64,000 nt of DNA from Nectonema munidae (lineage: Eukaryota > Nematomorpha > Nectonematoida > Nectonematidae), in assembly GCA_030549495.1 (NCBI GenBank), contig JAUIRK010000844.1:86569-150568 (forward strand), given 5' to 3'. Below, piece after piece: positions 25,000 to 37,760 of the stretch (positions are counted from its first letter, which is position 1; the number at the start of each line of letters is the position of its first letter). Position numbers and translations under genes: made by a program. The notes below the pieces were generated by a model that saw nothing but the letters and a program-made list of their open reading frames with translations, ran no database searches and was not told the origin of the DNA.

Positions 25000-26158
25000 G
25001 AATATTTGTTTGTATTATAATATGATATAAGTTAAAGGCAATTTTAGCTGTGTATAACTATATGAGGAAAATGTCTGTATCTAATATTACAAAATTGTCA
25101 AGCTTCAAAAATCAAAATTTAGCGATCATTTTCAAAATTAATGAAATTTCTCGCAAAAGGTAGATATTTTAAGTGTAAAAATATTTGGAATTATATCATT
25201 TTTTCGTTACAACTCCAAAAATTGCGATTATGGTTTTGTCTCCAATATTTTTCAAGTCAAGTTTTAAATGTAAAAGTCACTTTCTTAAATTATGTTAATT
25301 TAGCTTAGGTTATCAATATACAATGCAAACCAACTTACGTCTGTTATTTCTAAATCGTTTTGATTTCAAGCAAAACATGACGTGTTTTCCTTTTTTCCTA
25401 TAACAGCAATATAAAATACTATTATAATTCCTATCTTGCCAGGTAAGCAACGTTTATACTAAAACTCACTTCAAAAATAAGCATTAAAATTTTTTTGCAC
25501 TCCTCGGCGTTTATTGGTGCTTTTGCATGCAAATGTGTTTTGCATCGGATGTCGTTGGCTTATTCTGCTCGTTAGCCGGTCATGTAGTGATCAGTCCCTG
25601 CTTTTCTCTTTCAATGAATTTGCAAATAACTTAAAGCAGGCGATTTTTTGTGAGTCTCTGAAAGGATTGATCTTCTTTTTATATAAATTTGAATTTTGTT
25701 CTTTCTTAAATTTTTATCAAATAATTTATTTTTTATATTTTCTTCTTAAATGAGTAATCTTGTCTGCCATTTTACTATTCTTAATTGAAATAACTTTGGA
25801 TCTTCGTTATTAGTTGACCTTTTTTTTTGTGACCAGTAAATGTATAGTAGAGAGGAAATGACCAAAATATAAAGATAGAAAGCAACTTTAATTTAACACA
25901 AAAATAAAAAGATTTATGTAAAGCAAAAAATAGTACTTTAAAGTAGAAGTAAAAAAAGTTGGGAATAAAAAGCTAAAGGTTTGGAAATAAAGAGTAATAT
26001 TATTTAGAATGAAAGATGAAAGTCTGTCTGAACTATTTGCCTCTCCGAAGTTCTCTTCCAATTCGGGAATATTTTCCTTATTGTATTTAGACTGAAGGAA
26101 ACTTGAGGGGGAAATTTATTCTTGAGCTTTTCTTATTTATACTTCATTTCATCAACAG
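25000..26158. other. End of intron 1, no gene seen
   Basis: AT-rich. A good acceptor (pyrimidine-rich stretch and ATCAACAG) closes it at 26158. Confidence 0.5.
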
Positions 26159-26379
26159 CTTTAGGGTCTGCATTTGAGAAGAGGAAGCCCTTATTTATGG
26201 AAAATAACAAAGATCTTGCTTTGCAAAATCAAGAATTCAGACAGGAAGGCGAAAGACTGCGAACTGAGCTTGTCGACAAAGAACGACAAATCTTGAAATT
26301 AAAGATAGATGAAAATTCTCTAAACATACAATTAAATGCCGTTCTTAAACAGAATATAAAGTTGAAAAAAATCATCGAG
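26159..26379 (+). CDS. Shugoshin-like protein, coding exon 2 (coiled coil)
   Basis: Acceptor ATCAACAG/CT and donor GAG/GTATGT; phase 1 in, phase 0 out. Exon 1 supplies the G that completes GCT. The product reads LGSAFEKRKPLFMENNKDLA and then about 50 residues of heptad pattern with long charged stretches, ending KLKKIIE. This resembles the short N-terminal coiled coil of shugoshins, where human SGO1 has D-N-N-K-M and its Asn61 is needed for PP2A binding; here the matching site reads E-N-N-K-D. This exon, with exon 5, is the main basis of the assignment. Many coiled coils look alike, so a profile search is desirable. Confidence 0.72.
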
Positions 26380-26589
26380 GTATGTCTGCCTTTTCTTTGA
26401 ATGCGATGTCAATGGCGAAATTGGTGATTATCACAAATTTCAAAACCCGCCATTTATACGCAAGTTAACTGCTTTCCATTAAAACAAATTAGAAACATCA
26501 AGTAAATAGAAATTTTTTGGTCTTATTATTACCTGTGATAATTCTTTAAAAATTTTTAATTGAAAAATTCAGTTAGGTGATTTTTCCGC

Positions 26590-26670
26590 CAGACTAGTTA
26601 AAGCATAGTGTCTTGATTCCGTCATCCCCGCTTCGATACCCCATCGTGACATCTCTCTATTGTCCAGTTA
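26590..26670 (+). repeat. Degenerate tRNA-like SINE head (doubtful)
   Basis: GACTAGTTAAAGCATAGTGT followed about 30 bases later by CGCTTCGATACCCC resembles A and B boxes with the spacing of the SINE heads elsewhere in the window. No body is recognisable. Confidence 0.35.
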
Positions 26671-27364
26671 TTGAAGAATATTCACTACTTATTGGTTTTC
26701 TCCTCCCCCCCCCTCCCCACTTAAAATTTTTATTTTTATGATGTATATTTCAACCTTACAAAAAGTTAGTTAGATGGTTCGTTAGTTAAGCCGAGAGTTT
26801 ATTGGTAGTTTCTTTAGTTGTTTAACTTTAAAAGGTGGTGGGGCAAGCAGTGCCCGCGCTAGATAAAAATTGGTTGGGGGACTTCAATGGGACACTATAT
26901 TTTTAAACCACTAAAAGATCAGTATTCATTCCTACATCATAAAAAATATTCTATTGCATATTTTATGTGTTAATTATAAAAACAAATGAATATACATATA
27001 TTTATTTTCAAACAAACAGTTTTCTTGAACATTTGGAAAATTTTAGAACAAAAATTCTTCAAATGTAATATTTCGCGGATAATTTTTTTCTTCTGAAAGA
27101 ATTATTAACAGGGCTTCTTTTCTTTATGACAACATGGATTGCCTTGGGGAATCAATATTCGTTTTAAAGTTGAGAAAGTTCTTTCACATGAAGAAGTACT
27201 GATGCCCAGAGTTAGCGTAGTTGTGAAAAATTATTATTTTTAAATAATAATATTTAAGTTACTTAATTAAACAGTATCTATATAAGAAGAAAATACTTCT
27301 CTAATTGCTTCTTAAACCGGACTCATAACCTCAATCATATCTTCAATTTTCTTAGTGGTTGTAA

Positions 27365-27501
27365 CAGTGGCGTAGCCAAAAAATGGAAGTTGGGGGGGGG
27401 GGGCATACAAGGAATTTAGGGGGGCAAGCATATTGGAAATAAAATTGTTTGGGGGGGGGGGGGGGGGGGGGGGGCACTGCCCCCCTCAGGCTACGCCATT
27501 G
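27365..27501. mobile_element. hAT MITE, 137 bp, G-rich
   Basis: Ends CAGTGGCGTAGCCAAAAA and CAATGGCGTAGCCTGAGG with the perfect 8-bp duplication GGTTGTAA (27357-27364 and 27502-27509). Most of the interior is G-runs of up to about 28 bases. Nested in the hAT at 26848-29376. Confidence 0.95.
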
Positions 27502-28466
27502 GGTTGTAACATCTAATTTTTTTTTTAATTTTTGTGTTACCTAACTATGAGTTTTAATTACATTGAATGCGAAAATATCAACAGTTTTAAACATACTTCG
27601 CACTGGGAAGAAAAGAGTGTAAAGTCTATTTCAGAATCAATCAAATCAAAAACGGTTTTGGTTTGAATGGATACAAAAAAAACAGAAAATTTGGGTAATA
27701 AGCAACTAACTGCTTGCATCAAATTCATATTCTCTTGGTTAAATCTAAAAAAATATGAAAAAAAATTTTTGATTGAAAAAAGGTAAAGCCGATTTGTTTC
27801 ATTGATAGCTAAATCGACAGAATTATACATAACATTTTTCAAACGTGTTTTTTTATTTAAACTATTATCATCATCATTAAAAATATTGGCAAAGATTTCT
27901 TTCTTGACTTCATATATCTTTCTTTATAGCAACTTGAAGGAGTCGTATATTTGTTGAAAAGTAGCGTTTAAATTTTCTTTTTTACCTTTAAAAACTTGAA
28001 AAGTAAAATGAATGAGATCTTGAGCGAAATCACTTGAGTTATTCAAAAAAAGAACCATTTTTTTTTAAATTATTTACAATTCATCAGGTATACCTGAAAC
28101 AATGTGTTAGCCTGAATGAAACTTTATAGAATTTCTCAAGCAAAGCTATAAATTGCATAGTCAATTTTTCCAAATTGACCTAAAATTCCTCCCCATTTGA
28201 TGGATAATTCAACATTTGAATCATTTTGTAATTTCTACTCAATGACAAATCTTGATAATTATTAACAATTGTTTTAGTCGGCACGTAATGCCCATCCGAT
28301 CTTTGATTTGATAACCTTTTAAGTGTGTTGCCTATGGAAAGGAACAAAACGAGGTTCATATGACTTGTTTACTTGAATAATTCCTTACTCAAATCAAAAT
28401 ATTTCTTTATTTTGATTATCTTGCACAAAGATTTTATAATTACAAGATGTAGCTTGTGATTTAAAC

Positions 28467-28915
28467 CAGGGGTCTGCAAATGACGGCACGCGTACCAAAC
28501 TTGGCACACCAGCAATTTTCAATGGCACGCAAAAATTCAAAGTTTTACAATTAAAATTTTTCATTTACACATAAAGTAAAATAAATTTTTAAACAGTTTT
28601 TATAATAGATCTTAAAGGCAATCAAATGTGCTTTTAACCACGCGCAACCATTTTATTTCGTATTGTGCAGATATTGAAGAGTTGGCTAAAGTTATCAAAG
28701 AGTCAAGCGCTAATATTACTGATATAATTTTTTATTGCTAATTATAATTTTACTTATTATTGTATCTTTATGTAAATGTGTATATAAAAGTAAAATAAAT
28801 TATAAAACAATTATGTTGAATTTGGTTTGGATAAATATACATATGAGGTTGGCACTCGAGATGATTTGAGAAGTGTTAAGTTGGCACACCGTTAGCATAA
28901 GGTTGCCGACTCCTG
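28467..28915. mobile_element. hAT MITE, 449 bp
   Basis: Ends CAGGGGTCTGCAAATGAC and CAGGAGTCGGCAACCTTA with the perfect 8-bp duplication ATTTAAAC (28459-28466 and 28916-28923). Both ends carry GGCACACC/GGCACGCG motifs. Nested in the hAT at 26848-29376. Confidence 0.95.
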
Positions 28916-29709
28916 ATTTAAACAATGTATATAAGGTCTATATCTCCCCGCTTACTCTGAACTGTTTTTTTGTACACCACCATCTTTACCTATTCAAATG
29001 AAATATTCAAAAAAAAATTAAAAATTAATTTTTTGATACCTGACATCACTGCTGCGCCATCATAACACTGTGATAGTATCTCATTTTTCTTTAATTCCTG
29101 AGTCATCCAAATATGTTCTCCGTTATTGAATTTGCTTCACAAGACTCCATTGTTGACATTGCTACAAGGCATTCTTCTATTTTACACAAAACTCTGAAAT
29201 ATGAGAACTTTTGACAATGCCCACTATTTTCTTCAAAACTGCGCTCTTCGATATTGAAATAAATCACTTTCAAATATGTGGGGCAAGGGGGAAATTTCTT
29301 GAGGGGGGGGGGGGCTTGAGATAAAAGTGGGGGAGGGGGCTCGTGTCCCAAAAAAATATAGGTAGCGCGGGCTCTGTGGGCAAGATGACCAATAAGTGCT
29401 GAATGCTCTTCTCTTGAATGAGATACAGACAAATGAAAAATTAAGAATATTAATTTTAGGGCATATGCAAAAAAAGAGAAAAGTTATCCTAGGTGATGAC
29501 TACCCATATACAATAGCCCCGAGCAATAGGGAATTCTGTATTCTGCGAGTACTAGATCCGCCTACTTAAATTTAGGAGTGGCACAAGGTATAAGTCCCAA
29601 AAGATATTCATGGTACGAGCTAGGTTAGGCATAGTCGGTAATTTGGCCTCTGCAGGAGTCTGCTTGTAGGACCGTTTATATATTCGTATTGTAAAATATA
29701 TATCCTAGT

Positions 29710-31751
29710 CAGTGGCGGATCCAGAAATTTCTTATGGGGGGGGGGGGCGAAATCTATTTAATTTTTTTGCAATTTTACTAAAAGTCTTCAGAGAATACGA
29801 CAGCTGTATTATGTCTTTTAGAATCACTAATTACCTATGTTTTCATATTTTTAACATTATTTTGCCATGAATAAATTGCAAAATTTTATTTTTTATACAT
29901 ATAAGGGTTCCATTAGTAAGGCTAATTTTCGAAGCCATTAGGGATAACATATATACTCATATCATGTATATATGGGATGGAGTCAAATTCCAAGGGTAGG
30001 TTGTTCCTAACCTAGCATGCTCTAAATTGTGTTTAGAGCTTTCTAAACTAACTTAGCCTTTCTTAACCTTTATAACATGTATCAAATATTATTTATCAAT
30101 AACAAGTATTGCATATCTTCTAACTTGTATTTTTTGTAGCATATCCCTTTTATAACCATATCTTCTTATTTAGGAATAAACTATATTCCGTGTGCCGGTT
30201 TTTTATCCTGGTTTTCTTCCTCTGAAGACTTCAAAGATTTTACGGTTAGGTAGTGCTCTGGCGACACGATTCTACCCTTGTTAGTAATCAAGCTATCACT
30301 AGACATTAAGATTGTTTCTCACTCTAGGAGCGTTCGCGTTAGGATTGTATCAATCTCTTATCTATATTTATATATATGAAGCATACGCTCTTGTAAAATA
30401 ATATATATCAAGGTATAGTGATTGGTAACTTATCGATTAAAATGCCATGAAACTGATCCTAAATAGTCTTTGATTTGAACTATCCAGCAGATATTTTGCC
30501 TTGTTCTTGTTAAAATACTTGGAAACTTCACAGAATTGTGGGAGCTAATCTCGAACAAGATTAATGCACAATTTTCATACTCTAATCGGAGGGTAAGGGG
30601 TTTTCCCATCTTGACACCTTGGTACAGTTTCCCTCACGATATCATCACAACTTATGTATCGATGAATATAAGCTAATGTTTGGCTATTCAACCGATCTTC
30701 TCCTCTATTAGAGCGAAGATAAGATTTCACATTTTTAAGTACTGAGAAAGTGCGCTCAGCGGTTGATGAGGAAACTGGTAAGGTGGCGTAAATGGTTAAA
30801 AGTTTGTTGATGTTTGGATAAAATACTTCATATATTTTCAAAGCTATAATTGAACCGTGTGAAATATCAGGAGTTGACTTGCAAAAAAGTTGCCAAGTTT
30901 GGAACTCCAATTCTAGTTCTTCCAAGCTACAATTCACAATTTTTGAGCTTTTTCAAAGATTTTCTCAAACTGAGTTTTGTTGTTTCTCCATTCTTCGAGC
31001 TGCTGTTTTATGATTGACACTTGTTTCATAGCAGAGAAAATATCATTTGAACTAGATTGTAAAAAAGAGCTAACTTTTTGGTTAGAGTCATTACATCATT
31101 CATCGAAACCAGCCCAACAACAAACTCGGCTTTAGTTAGAGAGTTGACTAAGCAATTAGCCTCTGAAGAGGAAGAAGATTTATCCCTGCTTATGTCATGA
31201 AGTACATCAATCACTACAGAATACAAAAAGTATGCTGTGTGAATAGCCTCGTGTTTCTCCACCCAACGAGTTTGATTTGAATCTCTGGAACTTCACTAGC
31301 GCTAACTAAAGTCAGGTTCAAAGAATGAGCTGCACAGTGTACATATATTGCTTCTTTTCCACAAAGACGCCGTACTTCTGCTTGTACCCCATTAAAAGAG
31401 AAGAGCAGCGGTGAGCTTAAAGCGATAGGAAAAGAATTTATTCATCATACCTGTCTACTTTGCAGCACACTGAGTGCAACCATTGTCCAATTCGCCAGTT
31501 GAAAGACTATTGGTGAGGTTCACTGTGTGATATTATTGATAATATATTATCAACATTTTCACTACTCAAATTGGGTGTTTAGACAGAATAATATTTCGAC
31601 TTGTCATATCGTTGATATAAACGTAATCAACTAACAACAAGTATTGATGTTTTAGGAAAAAGCAAAATTAGTAAGGGTAATTTTCGAAGACTTTTATCAT
31701 AGGGGGGGGGGCTAGGCCCATGAGCCCCCCGCCCCCTTGAATCCGCCACTG
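29710..31751 (-). mobile_element. hAT transposon, parent of the MITE at 44513-44704
   Basis: Ends CAGTGGCGGATCCAGAAATT and CAGTGGCGGATTCAAGGGGG. The possible target copies ATCCTAGT and TTCTTAGT agree at six of eight bases and need a one-base offset. A - strand transposase fossil lies inside. A second piece of the right-end sequence (ATTAGTAAGG, then AATTTTCGAAG) occurs at 29910-29935, hinting at an internal rearrangement. Confidence 0.88.
30575..31480 (-). pseudogene. hAT transposase, P52rIPK/ZMYM1-like, partial
   Basis: Reading from 31450 leftward the - strand gives GVQAEVRRLCGKEAIYVHCA, then AHSLNLTLV, then W-x-E-K-H-E-A-I-H (near 31262), the order found in THAP12(P52rIPK)/ZMYM1-type hAT proteins. 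The last 120 residues (30575-30937) contain LLTIYATLPVSSSTAERTFS, then VLKNVKSYLRSN, a complete dimerisation domain. At least two breaks separate the blocks, and the N-terminal zinc-finger half is missing. Confidence 0.92.
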
Positions 31752-34470
31752 CTTCTTAGTTATTTCTAAAACTGGCTCCTCGTTTTTTCCTTTATCTGGC
31801 ATTTAAAATGCTTTTCTTTTTTTTAAATTCGCATACTTCAAAAAATAACTCGTATTTCTCCTACCTCATCGAATGCGCTCCCTTGGATTATGTTTTAAAA
31901 ACTATTTAGAGATATTTTTGAAATAAAAAAATAGGTACACTAAATTTTTTTATTTTATAATATTTATATCCCTTACATATAAAAAAAAATATAGGAATTA
32001 GTATTTTAAATAAAAAATATTTCATTTTCTAGATTTATGAAGATAAATGAATTTAAAGTAAGATGATCAAAATTTTCTTGGTACCTTTGCATAATTAATA
32101 AATCAATATTAATTATATTGATTAGTATTTCACTAATGAAACAAATAAAAGACTTCACCACTTTTTTAATTGAATTTTTTTATAAATAGCCAAATTAATG
32201 ATTTTACTTTTGCTTACATTTTCATATGGAGATCAATTTTGTCGCTGATGGGTTTTACTTTATGGGGGGGTCGTTTCTGCCAGCATTTTGTATTAGAATG
32301 CTTAGCGAATATCCATATCTCAACCCTAGATTGTAAATATGTCATAAATGATCCCTTAATATTAGTCGTGTTTTGCATATTTTACGGGAATTATGGCTAA
32401 ATTTTATCAGATGCTTAATTGACTCCATGATTCTAGAAGATTAAGATCAATCAATATTTTTTTTAGACTTTGAATAAATTCAAGAAAGACTTTATTCTGT
32501 GCGCCGATTTTTTTTACTCTAACCTAAAGGAAATAGAATCCAGTAACGACAGTAAATAAACTTCTCCTAAACAAACTGTCATATCATTACTTCTTGTTTC
32601 TTTTCATTTAAGCGTTTTCTCTCTCCAACGATATCTCTACATTGTGTGCGTCTTCCGTACTAAATGGGCTGAAATCTCCTTCGCCCTCCTCTCTGTGAGT
32701 GCTTCTTACTTTTCAATTCAATATTTGTGATTTCTAGGAGTTTTATCTTTAAAGGCAAAATAGCAAACAAATCATGAATTCACTCAAAAAAGACAGAGAA
32801 CAAGAAACACACAGTTTTTCTTCACTCGGTTTGTTACTTCCTTAATCTATTTTTCATGGGCTTCGATTGTGCGAAATTTCACCATTCAAAGTTTTAAAGC
32901 TTTCTCTTTTTCCCAGCCTTGAGGGACATGGCAGTGATTCCCGAAGAGAGGCATAAATAGTTCAAAAACATTTAATTTGATTAAAAATATTGCAAAACTT
33001 TTTTTTATTCTAAACACTACTTTTTGTTTATATGTAAAAAATTCAAAGAAATTAAAAACTTGAGGATTTTATTCTTAACTTTTTTTTTATTTGTTCTATT
33101 TTCTCACTACTTTACAAAATAGATGATATAGAAATTTTCCAACTTCAAAATGAACCTTATAACCAAACAGAACAAGAATAAAACGTCCTCATAAATTTTA
33201 CTAGAATATTGATAAAAAATATGGGGACGCGCGGAAAACAAAGATTTCACTGGAGCCGATCATCATTTTATAAGAGATTTGGGATTAGGTGGCGTTTGAA
33301 TTTGTTTCCAGGTAAATCCAAGGATTTCGCTAATTTTTAATCAAATTCTTTTTAAAAATTTTCAAAATTGCCAATAATATAAAGCTTTTAATAAATAATA
33401 TAATTTTTTGTTTCACTTATTTTAAATGTTTTTTATATATAAAGGAGTCATTTTAATCGATTAAATTCGCTTATCTTCTATATTATAATACCTTTGCGTG
33501 TGTCACATTCTTATTGGTTGAAATAGACCAATCATATTCGAGAAAATAAACTGAAAATTGCTCCAACTTTAGTTGAGTCTGATGGTGTTTTCGTACTGCT
33601 AGGCCTTTTGTGACTAAATTGAGATCGAAATTAACAACAAAAGCCTCTATTTCTTGTCCTTTTAAGAAGTTATTATTAGAGTTGAAATGAAAAAAAGTTT
33701 TCTTTTTTTTTCACAGATTATAATTTTTAATGTTCATATATTTTTCTAAGTTTATTCTTAAAGTATTATTTGAATTTTACTTAATATTTTTATATATTGT
33801 TGATGTATATTAGTTTTAGGCATAATAATAATAATTAAACAAATATTTATAAAAGCAGTTATTAAAATTTCAGAAAATCTAGGTATCATAGACGTTGATA
33901 TATACATTTGTAAATAAGTATATAGAGAGAAAGGGGTTTCTTTAGGGAACTCAAAAGATCCTTAGCCAAAAGTTATTTTATCATGGCTACATCATTCCCC
34001 TTTGCAGAAGATGGTGTTCCTTCATAGAGTGATATGCAAATCAGTTAGATAGGAATTTTTAATAAATTATTCTTTTTCTTGTTTACTTTTAAATTCATTT
34101 TTATAGAGAAAAAGTATCATGTATATTCATCATACAATATCACGAGTGATTATCTTGTCGTCTTCAAAGACGTATCATGTAAAATTGATGACTTTTGTCC
34201 ACTGATTGCCCGCGAAACAAGAGGTGGGCATTTGACATTCGCGTAACATGACTTTTATCAAAATTTTGGATTTAGGAAATGAAACTGAATGAATGACATG
34301 CACTTGTATACGATATATATATATACCTTTTAAAACTTTTTGTTATATTGCTTTAATTGTGAATGCGAAATTATACTCTAAAAGTTATTCAATAAAATTT
34401 ATAACTTCAATATATAGTACTTTAGATTTTGAGCCTTCCTCTTTTTTTTAATTTCAACTTCTCCAATGAT
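31752..34470. other. No gene seen
   Basis: AT-rich intron 2 sequence. Nothing recognised. Confidence 0.5.
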
Positions 34471-34613
34471 AACTTGTTAAAATTGTTTTTCCACCTTAAT
34501 AATTAATTTTCAGCATTTTGCAAGCTTCTTTCAGAGCATAGCCATCTTTAACAACTTTCTGAACGAAGTTTCTCTCTCTCTCGTTAGTAAAAACTTTTCT
34601 TTTGCTTTTACCC
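34450..34613 (-). pseudogene. Helix-turn-helix fragment of a Tc1/IS630-type transposase
   Basis: The - strand from 34613 reads MGKSKRKVFTNERERNFVQK and continues through DGYALKEACKMLKINY, then a stop, then GGKTILTSYHW. This looks like the N-terminal HTH of a Tc1/mariner-IS630 protein. No catalytic part follows. Confidence 0.5.
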
Positions 34614-34619
34614 ATTTAT

Positions 34620-35845
34620 AATTTGAAATGAACAGTTTGAAAGGGCAAAATGTTATGAGCAGAGTAAAAAAATTATAATAAAAAAGATATTTTAATTTAT
34701 AATTATATTTTTAACTAATAGACAAAAAAAAGTTTTTAATCATTAATAAAAGGTATATATGAAATTAAAAGAAGTAGATTACGCTTTAAGATAAAGAAAG
34801 TACAAGTAATTGGTAAGTGTATAAAAAAAGATAGAAAAAAATGATTTGTTTTTAAGGTATGATAGAGCAGACTTTTTGAATTTGTACAAATTTGAAAGAG
34901 ATTGCATGTTTGTATTTTTAAAAGCTGTTGATTTAGAAATTTGCTTAGGTGGAAACTTTTATAAAAGTTGTGTTAGGTCTACCATACTTAGTAACTTTTT
35001 TAGTATTCATGGGCGATTTTTTCGCTTTTTTATATCTTATCGCTTGCAATAATATTATTTTTTCGCAGAATATGTTTCATAAGTTTTATACCATATCAAT
35101 AATTAAATTTAAATAGTTATATTCTACTTCAAAGCTAAAAAATTAAGTATTCTAATTTGATGTGAAGGCGGAAATTCATATCACTTAAAAATAAAACTAC
35201 TTTTTTTTAATTCTTTTTATTTCAAAGAAATGATTCTTCAGAATTTATTCATTAAGTTTTTTATGATACTTAAGTTTACGGGTTTTTATTCTGAGCAAAG
35301 CTTATTAAAATATTTAAACGCAAAAAGTAATTTTACAAAAAAGAGTACACACGTGTATATAGACAGAGTATAGATTTATCAATAGAGAATAAAAATTATT
35401 TTGGGAGAAATATTTGAAAAGGATATGAAAAAAGGGTCTTAGAATTATAAATAAATCTATTGATCCATCCAATTTCAGAAAGAAAATAAGCACATAAGTG
35501 AATTGCCCATTGTGTTTACTGTCTAAACGCTAGCCTGCTTGCAATAAACTGATAGTGAATTTTGTGCTTAGGAATCTTGAATAAACTCTCGCATCGAAGA
35601 AGATCCACTTGCAGAGAAGGGAGTAGTGATTGCGTCACAAAATGTCTACCGTCACAAGAACTTACTCAATCTCTAAAGGTTATTTAGATTCTTCCTTTAT
35701 TTTGATTGAGCTAAAACTCCACTAAGCTGTAGAAATTCCAAATCAGTCAAAACTTAGACCAAAATAATTTTAGCATTTCTAATGTGTATGCTTATTTTTT
35801 AAATAAACTAAGTGCTTCGATAGTTTTATCCTACTTTAAGAATCA
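34620..35845. other. No gene seen
   Basis: AT-rich intron 2 sequence, nothing recognised. Confidence 0.5.
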
Positions 35846-35849
35846 GTAA

Positions 35850-35979
35850 CCCTTTAGTGACCAGTGTATCATATATGATACATAAACAATTTTACCTTCG
35901 TCTGCTTTTCCAAAAAGTTTTGTATATGAATCTTCTGCTTTTTAATAAATATCGTCTGATTTTTCTGGTCACGAAAGGG
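35850..35979. mobile_element. piggyBac-like MITE, copy 2
   Basis: Ends CCCTTTAGTGACCAG and CCCTTTCGTGACCAGA; the right side has TTAA (35980-35983), the left a mutated GTAA (35846-35849). It shares the interior CAGACGATAT and AGCAGAAGATT with copy 1 at 18116-18234, in reverse orientation. 130 bases. Confidence 0.85.
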
Positions 35980-36799
35980 TTAAATCATTATCAGTAATTT
36001 TCTTTATATAGCTTCATCGATGTTTATTTCATTGGTCATATTAATAACTTTTAATCATCTTTAAATTTCTAAATTATCTGATTTCTCTTTCTTATCTTAT
36101 TTTTTCATACTGTTCCTTTTTAAGTTTAATTAATTTATAAAAACAGCTTTTATAGTATTAGAGAAGTTTTTTAATTTTCTTCGGCCGAAATTATTTATGC
36201 TTGGTGTTTTCATATTCAGCATATTTTCTAATCGATAAATATAAATGTATTAAGGTATACATTTAAAGTAAGAAACATTGTTTAAAATTTTATAATGTAA
36301 AGCTTGCCCGAATCAAGATTCTAAAGACTTATTTTCTTCTAAAAGTTTTAATTAATATATATTGATCTATGTAGTATATACATGCGTGTGTCTATTCTTT
36401 TACGTTTACTTGTTTTTGAATAAAGCCTTAATTCCATACGGTTCACCTTCACTACAGAATGTCAAACTGAAATTGCTTCAAGTGCCCCCTCTTATCTTGA
36501 CTAATAAATTCCTCATTCCAGATTTTTTCTTCAAAATTAGTTTCAAATAAGCATGTGTTATTTTTGGATTTAGTTGTAGGGTTCGTTCGTTAAATGTTCT
36601 CATATCCATGAAGCATTCAATCTTCACATTTTGAATGTTTTTGCAACAAAAAAGTTGAATCTCGAGTATTCATTCCAAGATATTGATAAAGGGGTTTTTT
36701 TTATCTACTTCAGAAACGTTTGTAAGAGCTATATCACATTCCATTTTTATAACTCATTCAATTCGTGAATCTACTTTGTTTTATACCATTTTCAAAGGT

Positions 36800-37760
36800 T
36801 AATTTGATCTGTGATGAGCTATGGTTCTGAAACAGGATTTACAAGAAAATCAATGCTTTTGAAAACTGGTGCTTTAAAACAGTTTATCTCAAACTTGTCC
36901 ATGTGGACACTCGAGCGGTCAACAATATTTATAAAGGGGTCCATATAAAAAAATTAACTTTAATTTTGTTGAGAAAAGGTTCTGTAATTGCAAAAAAAGT
37001 TATATATATATATATATATATGGCAAAAAGCTCCGTTATATGTGTCTTCTTTGCCATCTTCATATCTTGTTGAATCACGTTTGATAGTAAAGTGATTAAA
37101 ATATCATTTATTTTTCATTATTAAATTTAAAGCATTCTGTAGTGTTCTTTATCTGCATTCAAAAAATCGAAATCCACTAAATGTTATTTTAAGATTGTCA
37201 TTGACTTCTTTGGAACCTGCGATTTAAAAGCATTAATTTCAACACTCACACTAAACAACATATTTTTTCGAATAAAAATGTTCATCTTTTAAACTTAATA
37301 TAATTTGTCATAAATTTTAATTAATTTTTGATAGATAAGCAGAGTTAAAAGTATACACCATAAAAAGATACTTGAGGAAACAAACAAAAATAGTGATTAC
37401 GAACAGCTTGCTTATTCTTATATCTTTGATAGATAAAAACCACTTAAAAAGGGGTCCACAAAAAAAAATTTAATTAGGAAAGGGTCCATAAGAGAAAAAG
37501 GTTGAGAATCACTGCTTTAGAGGAATGCTGAGTATATCACGAAAAGACTTCATAAGTAATGACGAACTCTTGGTCGGAATTTACTTGTCAGGCGGCATAG
37601 ATTCTTTGGGTATATTATAATAGAAAAAACGGGTTAACCATGGAACAAAAGCGAAAGGCATACCTCGAGACACTTGGCTTAAAAAACATCTCGGACTAAC
37701 TATCAACAAACAATGTCAAGACCTCGATTCACCTACCTCAAATTGGAGGATTCGATTACA
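36800..37760 (+). pseudogene. LINE 3' coding remnant, split by a hAT element
   Basis: Before the hAT the + strand reads MSYGSETGFTRKS and then, in another frame, INAFENWCFK. After the hAT it continues GMLSISRKDFISNDELLVG, and later GIPRDTWLKKHLGL. This is the order of the C-terminal region of many LINE reverse transcriptases (Y-G-S-E-T-W ... W-C-Y-R-R-M-L-x-I). It is short and frameshifted, so the clade cannot be named. Confidence 0.72.
36880..37514. mobile_element. hAT MITE, 635 bp, in a LINE
   Basis: Ends CAGTTTATCTCAAACTTGTC and CAGTGATTCTCAACCTTTTT, of the CAGTGGTTCTCAACC type. Target copies CTTTAAAA (36872-36879) and CTTTAGAG (37515-37522) share six of eight bases. Both ends hold GGGGTCCA motifs, as in the relative at 42908-43653. 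Confidence 0.8.

Larger units (their letters stand above)
27100..29105 (-). pseudogene. hAT transposase, ZMYM1-like, heavily decayed
   Basis: Near 29045-29090 the - strand reads LSQCYDGAAVMSG, the conserved S-x-x-Y-D-G-A-A-x-M-S-G block of ZMYM1-type hAT transposases. Near 27150-27200 it reads STSSCERTFSTLKRILI, matching the dimerisation signature S-x-A-E-R-S-F-S-x-L-K. Between them are only short open stretches (for example 27558-27842) and the two MITEs. Many breaks; old. Confidence 0.82.
26848..29376 (-). mobile_element. hAT transposon with two nested MITEs
   Basis: Starts CAGTGCCCGCGCTAGATAA; the other end reads CAGAGCCCGCGCTACCTA. Target copies GGGGCAAG (26840-26847) and TGGGCAAG (29377-29384) differ by one base. 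The - strand has a decayed transposase. Two MITEs were inserted later (27365-27501 and 28467-28915). G-runs occur near the right end. A 78-base relative is at 47272-47349. Confidence 0.92.
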
